Assembly (NCBI GenBank): GCA_964346475.1 | Contig: CAYFUM010000026.1 | Location: 1-22,390, forward strand | Length of the DNA stretch: 22,390 nt | Direction: 5' to 3' | Source of the DNA: DTU036 sp964346475 | GTDB taxonomy: Bacteria > Bacillota > Clostridia > Peptostreptococcales > Acidaminobacteraceae | In this document: piece by piece, positions 1 through 9,300 of the stretch | How the letters are laid out: each line of letters begins with the position of its first letter | How positions within the stretch are numbered: the first letter of the stretch is position 1 | Position numbers and translations under genes: made by a program | Notes under the pieces: generated by a model | What the model saw: the letters and a program-made list of their open reading frames with translations, nothing else | Database searches by the model: none | What the model was told of the DNA's origin: nothing

Positions 1-475
1 AAATCTTATTAACAGTATCTCTATAATAATGTATTTCATTATCTTTGTCAATTTCTTCAAGTTTGCCCAGGGTTACCTCTGATTTTTCAACATCGATTAA
101 TTCGATCCTGAGGACGTTGGGCATGGGGTTTTCTGGCAGCCCCTCCAGGGTCTCGCTGTGGCCAGCAAAATCCTCCTTCATCTTCTCCAGAGCCTCCTCC
201 TTGGTTATAAGAAGAACGCTCTTGATGTTGTCTGTAGCCTCTACCTTTTCAATCAAATTCTCAATATCCCTATCGCTATAATCATCGCTGATTTGCAGGT
301 TTAGGATATTGAACTTGTCTACAAACTCATCGGTGAGATGGTTGACATTTAGGATCAGGGCTATGACTATACCCAGAATTACCAGGGTCGATGTTATTGA
401 GAAAATCGAGGCAGAGCTCATCAGGGCATTTCTCTTGATATTTTTTATTGAGGAAATAAGGCTTAGTGCTCCCAT
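1..475 (-). CDS. ftsX: Cell-division ABC transporter permease FtsX, N-terminal part
   Basis: Reading the minus strand from the ATG at 475-473 gives about 158 codons that run off the window edge. The protein begins MGALSLISSIKNIKRNALMS, a short basic cytoplasmic stretch, then a hydrophobic segment at about residues 25-45. A charged extracytoplasmic region follows, rich in Asp/Glu, with the family's S-V-L-x-x-(K/T)-EEAL-like pattern. This is the FtsX layout, in which the first membrane helix is followed by a large external domain that controls peptidoglycan hydrolases. Its ATG overlaps the ftsE stop codon by one base (TAATG), so the two are translationally coupled. The remaining three membrane helices lie outside the window. 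Identification rests on the N-terminal pattern plus the FtsE neighbour. Confidence 0.9.
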   Translation of the reverse strand, partial: MGALSLISSIKNIKRNALMSSASIFSITSTLVILGIVIALILNVNHLTDEFVDKFNILNLQISDDYSDRDIENLIEKVEATDNIKSVLLITKEEALEKMKEDFAGHSETLEGLPENPMPNVLRIELIDVEKSEVTLGKLEEIDKDNEIHYYRDTVNKI

Positions 476-1152
476 TATGCATAGCCTCCCTGTTTTTCAT
501 CCCTGACCAGTTTGCCATCACTGAGTTCTATTACCCTTTTTTGCATGGCATTGACTATGTCCTTGCCATGGGTAGCCATGATCACAGTGGTACCGTGATT
601 ATGCAGGGTAGAAAGCAGGTCCATGAGTTCCCAGGAGGTGACAGGGTCCAAATTCCCCGTGGGCTCGTCACAGATGAGGAGCTTGGGGTTATTGGCAATG
701 GCTCTTGCTATGCTGACCCTCTGCTGCTCCCCTCCAGAAAGCTGGTCGGGAAACTTCTTTTCCTTGCCATTTAGTCCTACAAGATTAAGAATAAGGGGAA
801 GGTCTCTTTTAATCTCCCTACCCCTCTTGCCAACAATCCTCATGGCAAAGGCAATGTTTTCTGCCACAGTTTCCTTCTCTAGAAGCCTATAGTCCTGGAA
901 GACTATACCCAGGCTTCTCCTATAATGGGGTATTCTTCTCTTATGAATTTTTGTAATATTTTTATCTTCAAACCAAAGCTGGCCTGAAGTCGGTGAGAGT
1001 TCCTTGGTCAAAAGCTTGATAAAGGTGCTCTTGCCGGCGCCACTGGCTCCGATAAGAAAGACAAACTCTCCCTTTTCAATCTCTATGCTGATATTATCCA
1101 GGGCTACATTGCCCGTTGGATAGCGCATAGACACTTCTTTTAGTTCTAGCAT
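475..1152 (-). CDS. ftsE: Cell-division ATP-binding protein FtsE
   Basis: A 225-residue ABC ATPase that pairs with FtsX at the division site and drives regulation of peptidoglycan hydrolases. Visible motifs are Walker A GASGAGKST (about 35-43), Q-loop VFQDYRLL (about 84-91), signature LSGGEQQR (138-145), Walker B LLICDEPTGNLD (158-169) and the switch histidine in MATHG (H195). The length and the MLELKEVSMRYPTG start are typical of FtsE. The frame stays open 19 codons further upstream, but the ATG at 1152 is preferred: it has AAAAGGAG 6-7 nt upstream, and the extension would overlap the promoter at 1180-1209. The gene is followed directly by ftsX. Confidence 0.96.
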   Translation of the reverse strand: MLELKEVSMRYPTGNVALDNISIEIEKGEFVFLIGASGAGKSTFIKLLTKELSPTSGQLWFEDKNITKIHKRRIPHYRRSLGIVFQDYRLLEKETVAENIAFAMRIVGKRGREIKRDLPLILNLVGLNGKEKKFPDQLSGGEQQRVSIARAIANNPKLLICDEPTGNLDPVTSWELMDLLSTLHNHGTTVIMATHGKDIVNAMQKRVIELSDGKLVRDEKQGGYA

Positions 1153-1179
1153 TATGGTCTCCTTTTCAAGGTGCTCATT

Positions 1180-1209
1180 ATTATAAGCCTCCTTGAGGAA
1201 GATTTGCAA
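1180..1209 (-). promoter_or_regulatory. Probable sigma-A promoter of ftsEX
   Basis: On the minus strand TTGCAA (1204-1209) is followed after 18 bp by a perfect TATAAT (1180-1185). The -10 lies 28 bp upstream of the ftsE ATG, leaving a short leader that carries the AAAAGGAG ribosome binding site. It sits just downstream of the terminator of the preceding operon, where a new promoter is expected. Confidence 0.7.
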
Positions 1210-1212
1210 GTT

Positions 1213-1256
1213 TATTTCAAAAAAAACCAGCTATTTATAGAAAATAGGCTTTTTAT
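1213..1256. terminator. Bidirectional intrinsic terminator between mazF and ftsE
   Basis: The stem arms AGC(C)TATTT and AAATAGCT enclose a five-base loop, with one bulged C. On the minus strand the hairpin is followed by a run of eight T, ending the long alr-mazF operon. On the plus strand it is followed by TTTTTATT, so it could also stop transcription coming the other way. The stem is AT-rich, so its strength is uncertain. Confidence 0.65.
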
Positions 1257-1289
1257 TACAGGGCCGTTATAGATTTGTCGGCTCCCTGC

Positions 1290-1676
1290 TTATATCTCTT
1301 CCTTCTTATCAAGACCCAGGCTTATCCTGGTAGCTTCCTCTATATCCATAAGAGCTACCTTGGACAATTCCCCCAGTTTTGTAATAAGTCTCTGCTTATC
1401 AATGGTGCGAATTTGTTCCAAAAGTACATTGGAATCCTTCTCCAGGCCAGATATTTCCTCCCTTATAAGAACATGGGTAGGGATATTGCCCCTTCTTATA
1501 TGGCCCGTTATTGGGGCTATAATTATAGTGGGGCTAAACCTATTGCCTATGTTGTTTTGAAGAACAAGCACAGGTCTGGTTCCCTGCTGCTCACTGCCAA
1601 GGCCAGGGTCCAGATCAGCAAGGTAGATGTCTCCCCTTTGAACCTTTAATTTTAGTTTCCTGGGATTTTTAGTCAT
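1290..1676 (-). CDS. mazF: MazF/NdoA (EndoA)-type mRNA interferase toxin
   Basis: A PemK/MazF-family endoribonuclease of 128 residues, of the kind that cuts mRNA at short specific sequences. The core QRGDIYLADLDPGLGSEQQG, then RPVLVLQNNIGNRFSPT, IIIAPIT and LLEQIRTIDKQRL closely match Bacillus NdoA. The residues matching its catalytic Arg25 and Thr48 are present as R34 and T57, so the enzyme looks active. The ATG at 1676 is chosen: it overlaps the alr stop by 8 nt and has a weak AGAGAG upstream. A TTG at 1706 would extend the protein by 10 residues but has no SD. In Bacillus and many Firmicutes the antitoxin gene sits between alr and this gene; here there is no room for one. The last ~16 residues are charged. 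Confidence 0.93.
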   Translation of the reverse strand: MTKNPRKLKLKVQRGDIYLADLDPGLGSEQQGTRPVLVLQNNIGNRFSPTIIIAPITGHIRRGNIPTHVLIREEISGLEKDSNVLLEQIRTIDKQRLITKLGELSKVALMDIEEATRISLGLDKKEEI

Positions 1677-2739
1677 ATAGGTACTCTCTATCCACTCGTC
1701 TGCCAAGAGTAGTTACTATCTCGTAGTTTATAGTTGCTGCAGCCTCAGCCAGCTCCTCACACTTTACATGCTGGCCCATGAGCTCAACCTCATCGTAGAG
1801 TTTAGCAGGGCTGTCGGTTAGGTCAATCATGGTATGGTCCATGGTGATGTTACCCACCTGGGGGGCGTAGCCTCCGGCCACATAGACCCTGATTTTCCTA
1901 CTCATCTGCCTCTTATAGCCATCGGCGTAGCCCAGGGGCAGGGTTCCTATCCTGGAGGGCCTCTTCGCCACAAAGGTGTGGCCATAGCTGACCCCCTGGC
2001 CCTCTTCAATCTCCCTTATTGAAAGGATTTTAGAATAGAGGCTCATAACTGGTTTTAAACCAAAATCCTTGACGCCATCGGGTGCCAGGCCATAGAGGGC
2101 AATACCTGCCCTTACAAGGTTGGTCTCCCCCAGGTCAAGATTTAGGATGGTTGCAGAGTTGGCATAATGGATGAAGTCGAAACCAAGGCCCCTTTTTCTA
2201 CTGTAATCCACCACTTTATTGAAGCTTTCAATCTGCTCATAGGCTGAGCTGGTGTCCTCTTCATCGGCTCTGGCTATATGGGTATAGATGCCCTCGGCAC
2301 CCAGGCTCTTTATCCTATCAAAGTTATCAATAAAATCCTGGGGCGACAGTCCCACCCTGTGCATACCTGTATCAATCTTAATATGTATAGGTCCCTTCTC
2401 TTTAAGGGTTAGGTAGTGCTCCAGGCTGGCCAGATCAAAGATAGCTAGCCTGATGTCCTTTCTTGCTGCCTCCTCATAGTCCGAGGGGTCTGTGGCCCCC
2501 ATGACCAGGATAAAGATATCCTCATAGGCAGCCCTCAGTTCTAGGGCCTCACCGAAGGTAGCCACCCCATAGTGCCTGACTCCTTCCTTATATAAATAGT
2601 CTAGGCACTTAAGAGCCCCATGGCCATAGGCATCGGCTTTTATAACAGCAAGGAAGGTTCTCTCACCAATCTTTTTTTTCATAAGATCCATGTTGTGCTT
2701 TAAATTTTTCATATGTATTCTTGCTATGGTCGGTCTCAT
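1669..2739 (-). CDS. alr: Alanine racemase
   Basis: A PLP-dependent fold-type III enzyme of 356 residues that interconverts L- and D-alanine for peptidoglycan. The PLP lysine is K34 in AVIKADAYGHG, and the catalytic tyrosine is probably Y252 in GVSYGHTF. Other family blocks are KIDTGMHRVG, RAGIALYGLAPDG and IGTLPLGYADGY. The ATG at 2739 shares an ATGA overlap with the acpS stop and has GGAGGAAAA just upstream. The frame stays open for 20 more codons inside acpS, but those residues do not fit the family. The gene sits between acpS and mazF, the order acpS-alr-(ndoAI)-ndoA being common in Firmicutes. Confidence 0.97.
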   Translation of the reverse strand: MRPTIARIHMKNLKHNMDLMKKKIGERTFLAVIKADAYGHGALKCLDYLYKEGVRHYGVATFGEALELRAAYEDIFILVMGATDPSDYEEAARKDIRLAIFDLASLEHYLTLKEKGPIHIKIDTGMHRVGLSPQDFIDNFDRIKSLGAEGIYTHIARADEEDTSSAYEQIESFNKVVDYSRKRGLGFDFIHYANSATILNLDLGETNLVRAGIALYGLAPDGVKDFGLKPVMSLYSKILSIREIEEGQGVSYGHTFVAKRPSRIGTLPLGYADGYKRQMSRKIRVYVAGGYAPQVGNITMDHTMIDLTDSPAKLYDEVELMGQHVKCEELAEAAATINYEIVTTLGRRVDREYLYD

Positions 2740-3089
2740 TTTTCCTCCTCCATAATAACTATTGCTGTGGCATAGTCTCCATCGTGGGAGATAGAGCACT
2801 CCAAGAGCCTAAAGCTTCTTTCCTCTAGTTTACCATGAAGATGGATAAGAGGCTTGCCCATTTCATCCCTTAGCACTTCTATATCCTTAAGAGCAAAGTC
2901 CCTGATACCTGTACCCAGGGCCTTGCTAAAGGCTTCCTTGACAGCAAAATTTCCCGCAACCACTGCAGGTGAACTTCTCCTATCAAAATAGTCCCTTTCC
3001 TGGTCTGTAAAAAACCTTTTAAGAAAGGGCCCTTTTTTTAAAAGGGCCGCTATTCTCGGTACATAGACCAGGTCTATTCCTACCATCAT
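2736..3089 (-). CDS. acpS: Holo-[acyl-carrier-protein] synthase
   Basis: A 117-residue phosphopantetheinyl transferase that moves 4'-phosphopantetheine from CoA onto apo-ACP, priming fatty-acid synthesis. Signature blocks are VGIDLVYVPRI at the N-terminus (Mg ligand D6) and NFAVKEAFSKALGTG (ligand E52), then a C-terminal SISHDGDYATAIVI strand. The ATG at 3089 overlaps the stop of the upstream gene as ATGA. A second ATG follows immediately and either may be used. No strong SD is visible, so translation probably depends on coupling to the preceding gene. Confidence 0.96.
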   Translation of the reverse strand: MMVGIDLVYVPRIAALLKKGPFLKRFFTDQERDYFDRRSSPAVVAGNFAVKEAFSKALGTGIRDFALKDIEVLRDEMGKPLIHLHGKLEERSFRLLECSISHDGDYATAIVIMEEEK

Positions 3090-4465
3090 ACGGGGTAGAC
3101 CTTGTTCTCTCTATCCAGTAGATTGTTATCAAGCTCCAGGGAGGCTGCCTCCCTCTTCTTAAAGAACTCCAGGGCAACCTGGGGGAAGAGGGCGTAGCTT
3201 AAAACGTCCTCGGGCTGGGTGTAGTACTCGCCTATCTCCTTTTTAAAGTCAGCCAGACTTGAGGTCTTCTCTTTTTTCACAGGCTGGTCCTTGAGGATTT
3301 TTTCCTTTAGCTCCTCATTTACAGGAGCTGGACTTCTGCCATACTCACCCCTCATATAGGCCTTGACCTCTTCGGGTACCATCTTATAGCGCTCTCCAGT
3401 AAGGACATTGAAGAGGGCCTGGGTTCCAACGATCTGGGAGGTGGGGGTTACCAGGGGAGGATAGCCCAGGTCTTCTCTGACCTTGGGAACCTCAGCCATG
3501 ACCTCATCCAGCTGGTGGAGTCTGTTGGACTCTGAAAGCTGGCTAACCAGGTTTGAGAGCATGCCACCAGGAACCTGATACCAGAGGGTCCTAACATCAA
3601 CACCCATGACCTTGGGATTTAAAAGACCGGATTTTAGATAGCTCTCGGCTCTTTCTCTAAAGTAGTCTGCAAGCTCCATTAGGATTTCTTCATCCAGGCC
3701 TGTGTCATACTGGCCTCCCTTGAGGCTCATAACAAAGGACTCAGTGGCAGGCTGGCTAGAGCCCATGGCCAGAGGGCTTAGGGCAGTGTCGATTATATCG
3801 GCTCCCGCCTCTATTCCCTTAAGATACATAAGGTCAGCAACTCCACTGGTCATATGGGAGTGGAGCTCCAGGGGTAGGTCTACTTCGGCCTTGATGGCCT
3901 TTACAAGTTCTGCCCCCTCATAGGGCAGGAGGATTCCGCTCATGTCCTTGATACAAATGGAGTCAGCTCCCATATCCCTGAGCTCCTTGGCCATTTCTAC
4001 AAACTTCTCCTTGGTGTGGACGGGGCTAGTAGTATAGCTTATGGCTCCCTGGGCATGGGCACCGGCCGCCTTAGTGGCCTTCATGGCAACCCTTATGTTG
4101 TCAAAGTCGTTTAAAGCATCAAAGATCCTTATAATGTCGATGCCATTTTCTACACTGCGCTTTACAAACTCCTCCACCACCTCATCGGCGTAGTGGCGGT
4201 AGCCCAGGATATTCTGTCCCCTTAGGAGCATTTGCAGCTTGGTGTTTTTTACATGCTTTTTAATAAACCTCAGCCTCTCCCAGGGGTCCTCGTTGAGAAA
4301 ACGCAGGGCAGAGTCAAAGGTGGCTCCTCCCCACATCTCCAGGGCATAGTAGCCTGCCCTATCCAGCTTTTCCAGCACGGGTACCATGTCCTCCAGGGGC
4401 ATCCTGGTGGCAATTAGGGACTGGTGGGCGTCCCGCAGAATAGTTTCAGTAATCTTAACCTTCAT
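3086..4465 (-). CDS. oadA: Biotin-dependent carboxyltransferase subunit (oxaloacetate decarboxylase alpha / pyruvate carboxylase B type) without biotinyl domain
   Basis: A 459-residue protein of the carboxyltransferase family that moves CO2 between biotin and pyruvate/oxaloacetate, or methylmalonyl-CoA in transcarboxylases. It has a TIM-barrel with TETILRDAHQS (metal ligand D12), the carboxylated lysine in CIKDMSG (K173) and metal histidines in ELHSHMTSG (H202, H204). A PYC_OADA-type domain follows (PGGMLSNL, PPLVTPTSQIVGTQA). The chain ends near residue 459 with no AMKM biotin-attachment motif, so a separate biotin carrier encoded elsewhere is needed. The start overlaps the transketolase stop by 11 nt (ATGAAGGTTAA). 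The exact partner reaction (sodium-pumping decarboxylase, pyruvate carboxylase or transcarboxylase) cannot be decided because no beta, gamma or biotin carboxylase gene is nearby. Confidence 0.88.
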   Translation of the reverse strand: MKVKITETILRDAHQSLIATRMPLEDMVPVLEKLDRAGYYALEMWGGATFDSALRFLNEDPWERLRFIKKHVKNTKLQMLLRGQNILGYRHYADEVVEEFVKRSVENGIDIIRIFDALNDFDNIRVAMKATKAAGAHAQGAISYTTSPVHTKEKFVEMAKELRDMGADSICIKDMSGILLPYEGAELVKAIKAEVDLPLELHSHMTSGVADLMYLKGIEAGADIIDTALSPLAMGSSQPATESFVMSLKGGQYDTGLDEEILMELADYFRERAESYLKSGLLNPKVMGVDVRTLWYQVPGGMLSNLVSQLSESNRLHQLDEVMAEVPKVREDLGYPPLVTPTSQIVGTQALFNVLTGERYKMVPEEVKAYMRGEYGRSPAPVNEELKEKILKDQPVKKEKTSSLADFKKEIGEYYTQPEDVLSYALFPQVALEFFKKREAASLELDNNLLDRENKVYPV

Positions 4466-6380
4466 CTTTTAAATACCTCTCAATTTTATTGACTAGCTTA
4501 TCCAGGGTGAAGCCATAGAGTTCAAAGATCTCCTGGCCAGGGCCGCTGGCCCCAAACCTATCCAGGCATAGACACTGACCGTCAAGACCAATATACCTAA
4601 ACCAGCTCAGGGAACTGGCTGCTTCAATAGCAAGGCGCCTTCTAACTTCCCTGGGAAGGACCTCCTCTTTATAGTCCTCATCCTGGGCCTCAAAGCGCTC
4701 CATACTTAGCATACTTACTACCCTTATATCCACCCTACCTCTAAGGGCCCTGGCAGCCTCTAGAGCTAGAGCCAGCTCACTGCCTGAAGCTAGGAGGATA
4801 AGCTCTGGGGTTTTCTCTTCCCTAAGAGCAATATAGCCTCCTCTATGGGCCTGGCTCCTGTCTATATCAAGCTCGGGGAGCACCTGCCTAGTCAGGATCA
4901 GGGAGACTGGCTTATCACCGGTAAAGGCCTGGTAGTAGGCCAGGGCAGTCTCCTTGCCATCGGCGGGTCTATAGACCTCCATGCCGGGAATGCTCCTTAG
5001 CATGAGGGTCTGCTCCACAGGCTGGTGGGTAGGTCCATCCTCACCAACTCCAATGGAGTCATGGGTAAAGATAGAAACCGTGGGAATTCCCATAAGGGCC
5101 GCCAGTCTTAGTGAGGGTTTCATATAGTCGGCAAAACTCAGGAAGGTGGCTCCAAAGCCCCTGTAGGCACCATGGAGGACTATGCCATTTACTATGGCTG
5201 CCATGGCGTGCTCCCTGATACCAAAGTGGATGTTGCTGCCCTCTGGACTCTCAGCTTGGAAGTGGCCACTGGCCTTGATGGTGGTCATGTTGGAACCTGC
5301 CAGGTCGGCTGAGCCTCCAAAGAGGCCAGGGATATAGTCTGCCAGGACATTTATCATTACCTCACCATGGATCCTGGTGGCCTTGTCCCCCTTGCCGGCT
5401 TCAAGCAGGGCTTCAAGGAGGCCTTCCCTTGGAGAGTCCTCCCTATAGTCCAGGGCCCTAAAGTCCTCCATCCAGCTATCATAGTCCTTGATTTTTTCTT
5501 CAATTATCCTATCAAACTCAGCCCTGACCTCCTGGGGTACATAGAAGTCCTCTTCATAGTCCCAGCCCAGGGCCTTCTTGGTTAGTTTTGTTTCATGGGC
5601 ACCCAGGGGGGCTCCGTGGGCGGCAGGTGAGTCTCCCTTATTGGGGCTGCCATAACCAATTATGGTTTTAATTTCAATTAAGGTCGGCCTATCACTCTTC
5701 TTAGCTTCTGCCAAGGCCCTGGTGATTTCATCTTCATCATTACCATCCTCCACCAGCAGGGTATTCCAGCCATAGGCCTGGTATCTTGCCCTGACATCCT
5801 CGGTAAAGGCTATATCAGTCCTGCCATCAATGGTGATGTTATTTGAGTCATAGAGGACAATGAGTTTTTCAAGTTTAAGGTGGCCAGCTAGGGAGGAAGC
5901 TTCCGAAGTTATACCCTCCATGAGGTCTCCATCTCCTGCCAGGACATAGGTATAGTTATCAAAGAGGGGGCCCTTTTCTGCTGCCATTTTCTTTGAAGCC
6001 ATAGCCATACCCACGGCGTTGGCAAAGCCCTGACCCAGGGGACCAGTAGTGGTCTCAACCCCGGCTGTGTCGCCATACTCGGGGTGGCCTGGTGTCTTAG
6101 AGCCCAGCTGCCTAAAGCTCTTTAGGTCCTCTAGAGTAACCCCCATCTTGTAAAGATGAAAGAGGCCATAGAGCAGGGCTGAACCATGGCCTGCCGACAG
6201 GACAAACCTGTCCCTGCCCAGCCAGGCTGGGTCCTGGGGATTAAAACGAAGATGGTCCCTAAAGAGGACCTTGGCCATGGGGGCTGCCCCCATAGGTAGG
6301 CCGGGATGTCCAGAGTTTGCTTGGTTGACGGCGTCCACTGCCAAAAACCTTAGAGTGTTTGTCGACAAATCATGACTCAT
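4455..6380 (-). CDS. tkt: Transketolase
   Basis: A ThDP-dependent enzyme of the non-oxidative pentose phosphate pathway, 641 residues, close to the usual ~660. The N-terminal ThDP-binding part has ANSGHPGLPMGAAPM, the GDGDLMEG motif at about 149-156 and the Asn/Ile of LYDSNNITIDG. The Pyr domain has HFGIREHAMAAI, with the glutamate that activates the cofactor. The substrate loop is DSIGVGEDGPTHQPVEQ, and VYRPADGKET follows. The start at 6380 has AAAGGAG seven bases upstream and overlaps the addA stop by 11 nt (ATGAGTCATGA). Its place between addA and a carboxyltransferase gene is unusual metabolically and probably reflects operon packing. Confidence 0.97.
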   Translation of the reverse strand: MSHDLSTNTLRFLAVDAVNQANSGHPGLPMGAAPMAKVLFRDHLRFNPQDPAWLGRDRFVLSAGHGSALLYGLFHLYKMGVTLEDLKSFRQLGSKTPGHPEYGDTAGVETTTGPLGQGFANAVGMAMASKKMAAEKGPLFDNYTYVLAGDGDLMEGITSEASSLAGHLKLEKLIVLYDSNNITIDGRTDIAFTEDVRARYQAYGWNTLLVEDGNDEDEITRALAEAKKSDRPTLIEIKTIIGYGSPNKGDSPAAHGAPLGAHETKLTKKALGWDYEEDFYVPQEVRAEFDRIIEEKIKDYDSWMEDFRALDYREDSPREGLLEALLEAGKGDKATRIHGEVMINVLADYIPGLFGGSADLAGSNMTTIKASGHFQAESPEGSNIHFGIREHAMAAIVNGIVLHGAYRGFGATFLSFADYMKPSLRLAALMGIPTVSIFTHDSIGVGEDGPTHQPVEQTLMLRSIPGMEVYRPADGKETALAYYQAFTGDKPVSLILTRQVLPELDIDRSQAHRGGYIALREEKTPELILLASGSELALALEAARALRGRVDIRVVSMLSMERFEAQDEDYKEEVLPREVRRRLAIEAASSLSWFRYIGLDGQCLCLDRFGASGPGQEIFELYGFTLDKLVNKIERYLKDEG

Positions 6381-9300
6381 TAAAATTCTCCTTTACAGCG
6401 ATAATCCTATCTAAACGCAGATAGTAAATATAGGCTTCCTTAACCTGAACTTCAGAAATTTTTTCCATTGCTTCTATATAATAGCCAAGCTGCTTCCTAT
6501 AGCCTTCAAGATAGGCCAGGGAACCATCGGTCTTATAGTCTACTAGTACCCAGCCTCCTTCATAAAAAGCAAGGTCCACCACTCCCTGGAGGAGTCTTTC
6601 GTCCTTTTTAAGGACAAAGGGCTGTTCTCTTAAAATCCTAGGGCTGGCCAGCATCCTCCTACCAAGATGGGATAAGAGAAACTTCTCCACCAGAGCCTGG
6701 TCCTCAAAGTCATCAAGGCCAGGTTTACTCTTAAGATTTTTAAGAGCTCCACTGATATCTCTGGAGGCAAGACCCAGGTCTAGAAGCTCCATAGCCCTAT
6801 GAAAGAGGCTACCCCTGAGCTTGCCCCCGCCCCCCAGACTAAAGTCCACGGGCTGGGCTCTTTCTTCCAGCAGGGAGGTGACACTGGTCTTGTAGCTTTC
6901 CCTTTTAGGTAGGGGGGGAATAAAGGCCTGGAAGTCTCCCCCTCTAGGACCTTTTTTTTCTCCAAAAACCCTATCAGCATCTTCTATCATAACATATTTT
7001 GGAGCTGGTGGATGAAATTCTGCCAGGGACTTTACCAGTAAATTGTGGAAGTTTTTCTGCCTTCTTAGCTCCCAGGTGGAAAGGCCAGAGCCTGGTCTTA
7101 TTTCTTCCCTACTGTGGGTGGAAAGGATAAGTTTTCTCTCAGCCCTGGTCATGGCCACATAGAGGAGGCGCAGCTCCTCCTGTCTAGCCTTGATCCTGTT
7201 TTTTTCTATTAAAATGTCCTTATAAATGGACCTGGTCATAGACCTCTTTTCAAGATCAAAAAAGTCCATAACCAGGAGGTCCTCATCATAGAGCAGGGGA
7301 CCTCTAAAGCTCATCTCATTGTAGTTTTTCCACAGGCCTGCTACAAAAACTATGGGAAACTGGAGGCCCTTGGACTTGTGGATACTCATAAGCCTAATAA
7401 CATCGGCGTCCTCACCCAGGAGCTTGGCACTCTCATAGTCCTGCTTCTGGGCCCTGAGCTTTTCAATATAGTCTAAAAAGGCTCCCAGACCTACCTGGGT
7501 AGTCTCCTCAAATTCCTGGGCCCTTTCAAAGAGGTAGCGGATATTTAAAAGCCTCTGTTCTCCCCCACTCATGGGGAGGATAAAGCTCTCATAGTCCACC
7601 TGCCTGTAGATATAGTGGAGGAGGTCTGCTATGCCCAGCTGGCGGCTCTTCCAGCGAAGCTCCCTTATCTCCTCTAAAAAGTTATTTTTCTTATCCAGGA
7701 GCTCCCCGGGCCTATCATAATCATAAAAGCCCTGGTGGAAGAAGTCTCCCCTGGCTCTAAAGCTATAGAGGTCCTGGTCTGAAAAACCATATCTGGGAAG
7801 TCTTAATAAACTCAGCAGGGGCAGGTCAAGAAAGCTATTATTGATGAGCTCTAAATAATTTAGTAGAATTTTCACTTCTAGACTATCTAGAAAGCTCTCC
7901 CCCTGGTCACTGTAAAGGGGAAGGCCCTCATCCCTAAAGAGTTTTATAGCGCTCTCCACAAAGCTCCTAGGGGAGCGGTAGAGGATTACTATGTCCTTGT
8001 ATCTTGCTCCCTGGTCTAGGAGTCTACGTATCCTTGCAATAATACTTCTAAGTTCATCCTCTACTGGACTCTCCCCCTGGCTAACTAGAAACTCCACATC
8101 CTCCTCTAGACCTCTGAGCTTCTCATTACCAAAGACCAGCCTGGCAGACTCATCGTAGTCAATACCGCCAAAGTCCCTTCTCATAAGCCTTTCAAAGACG
8201 TGGTTACAGCTATCCACTATAGCCTCTGAACTTCTAAAGTTTTTATTAAGGTCAATCCTGAGCTTTCCAGGACTGGTTTTATAGCTGTGATATTTCTCTA
8301 TAAAAAGCTGGGGGCTGGCCTCCCTAAAGCTATAGATACTCTGCTTTATATCCCCCACCATGAAGAGGCCACCGGGCCTGACAAAAAGGGAGAGCAGGTA
8401 GTCCTGGAGCTCTGAGGTGTCCTGGTACTCGTCTACAAAGACAAAGGAGAACTTCTCCCTATAAAGCTCAGCCACCTGGGGCAGCTCCAGAGCCTTCAGG
8501 GCCAGGCTTTCAAGATCACCAAAGCTAAGTTTATTCTCCTCCAGTCTTCTCTTTAGGAATAGACTGGAGAACTTCCCTCCTATTTCAAGGAGTTTTTTTA
8601 TCCGCTGGAAGGATCTGTCCAAATCCTCCCTTAGCTCCTCCTCCCTGACTCCAGGGCTGAGGATCTTTTTCCACTCATCCCGGGCAGCCTTTATTTCCTC
8701 GGCGTAGAGCTCCTCCTTTATATCCTTACCCGTGGGATACCTTAAAAAGCTATAGCTATAGCTGGGGCTGGTCAGGACCATGGTTTTTTCCTCTTCTAAG
8801 AAGCTCCTTAGCTTTTCCGAGGAGGCCAGGCCCTCTATCTGCTTGTAAATAGAAAGAAACTGCTCTTTTTTATCCTCCTCGCTGGAAGAAAGAAGCTCCT
8901 GCCAGTAGTCCTGGCCCCTATAGAGCTCCTCCATTTTTTCTAGGTAGAGGTCCCTACGGGGTTTTTGGGAAAGGTAGTTCTCTGTCTCTATTATGGCCTC
9001 CCTAAGACCAGCGTCACTGCGCTGGTTGGTAAAGATCTCCAGGAGCTCATAAAAATCCTCATCCTCTGCCCTGTAGTAGTCCTCCATGATTTCATCCAGG
9101 CTCTCAGCCTCCATAAGGGCAAGCTCACCCTCCTGGGCTACCCTAAAGCCTGGGTCCAGGTCTAAAAGATGGAAGTTCTCCCTTAATAGGCTGGAGCAAA
9201 AGGAGTGGATGGTAGAAATGTTTGCCCGGCCTAGCTCTCTTAACTGGCTCTCTATGTGGGCCGTCCTCTTTAGACCCTTGAGCCCCCTGGCAATCTTCTC

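Noticed and set aside
3086..4465. Carboxyltransferase gene as a truncated pseudogene
   Set aside because: Its end overlaps acpS in a clean ATGA coupling, and stand-alone carboxyltransferase subunits of about 460 residues are known, so the lack of a biotinyl domain looks natural.
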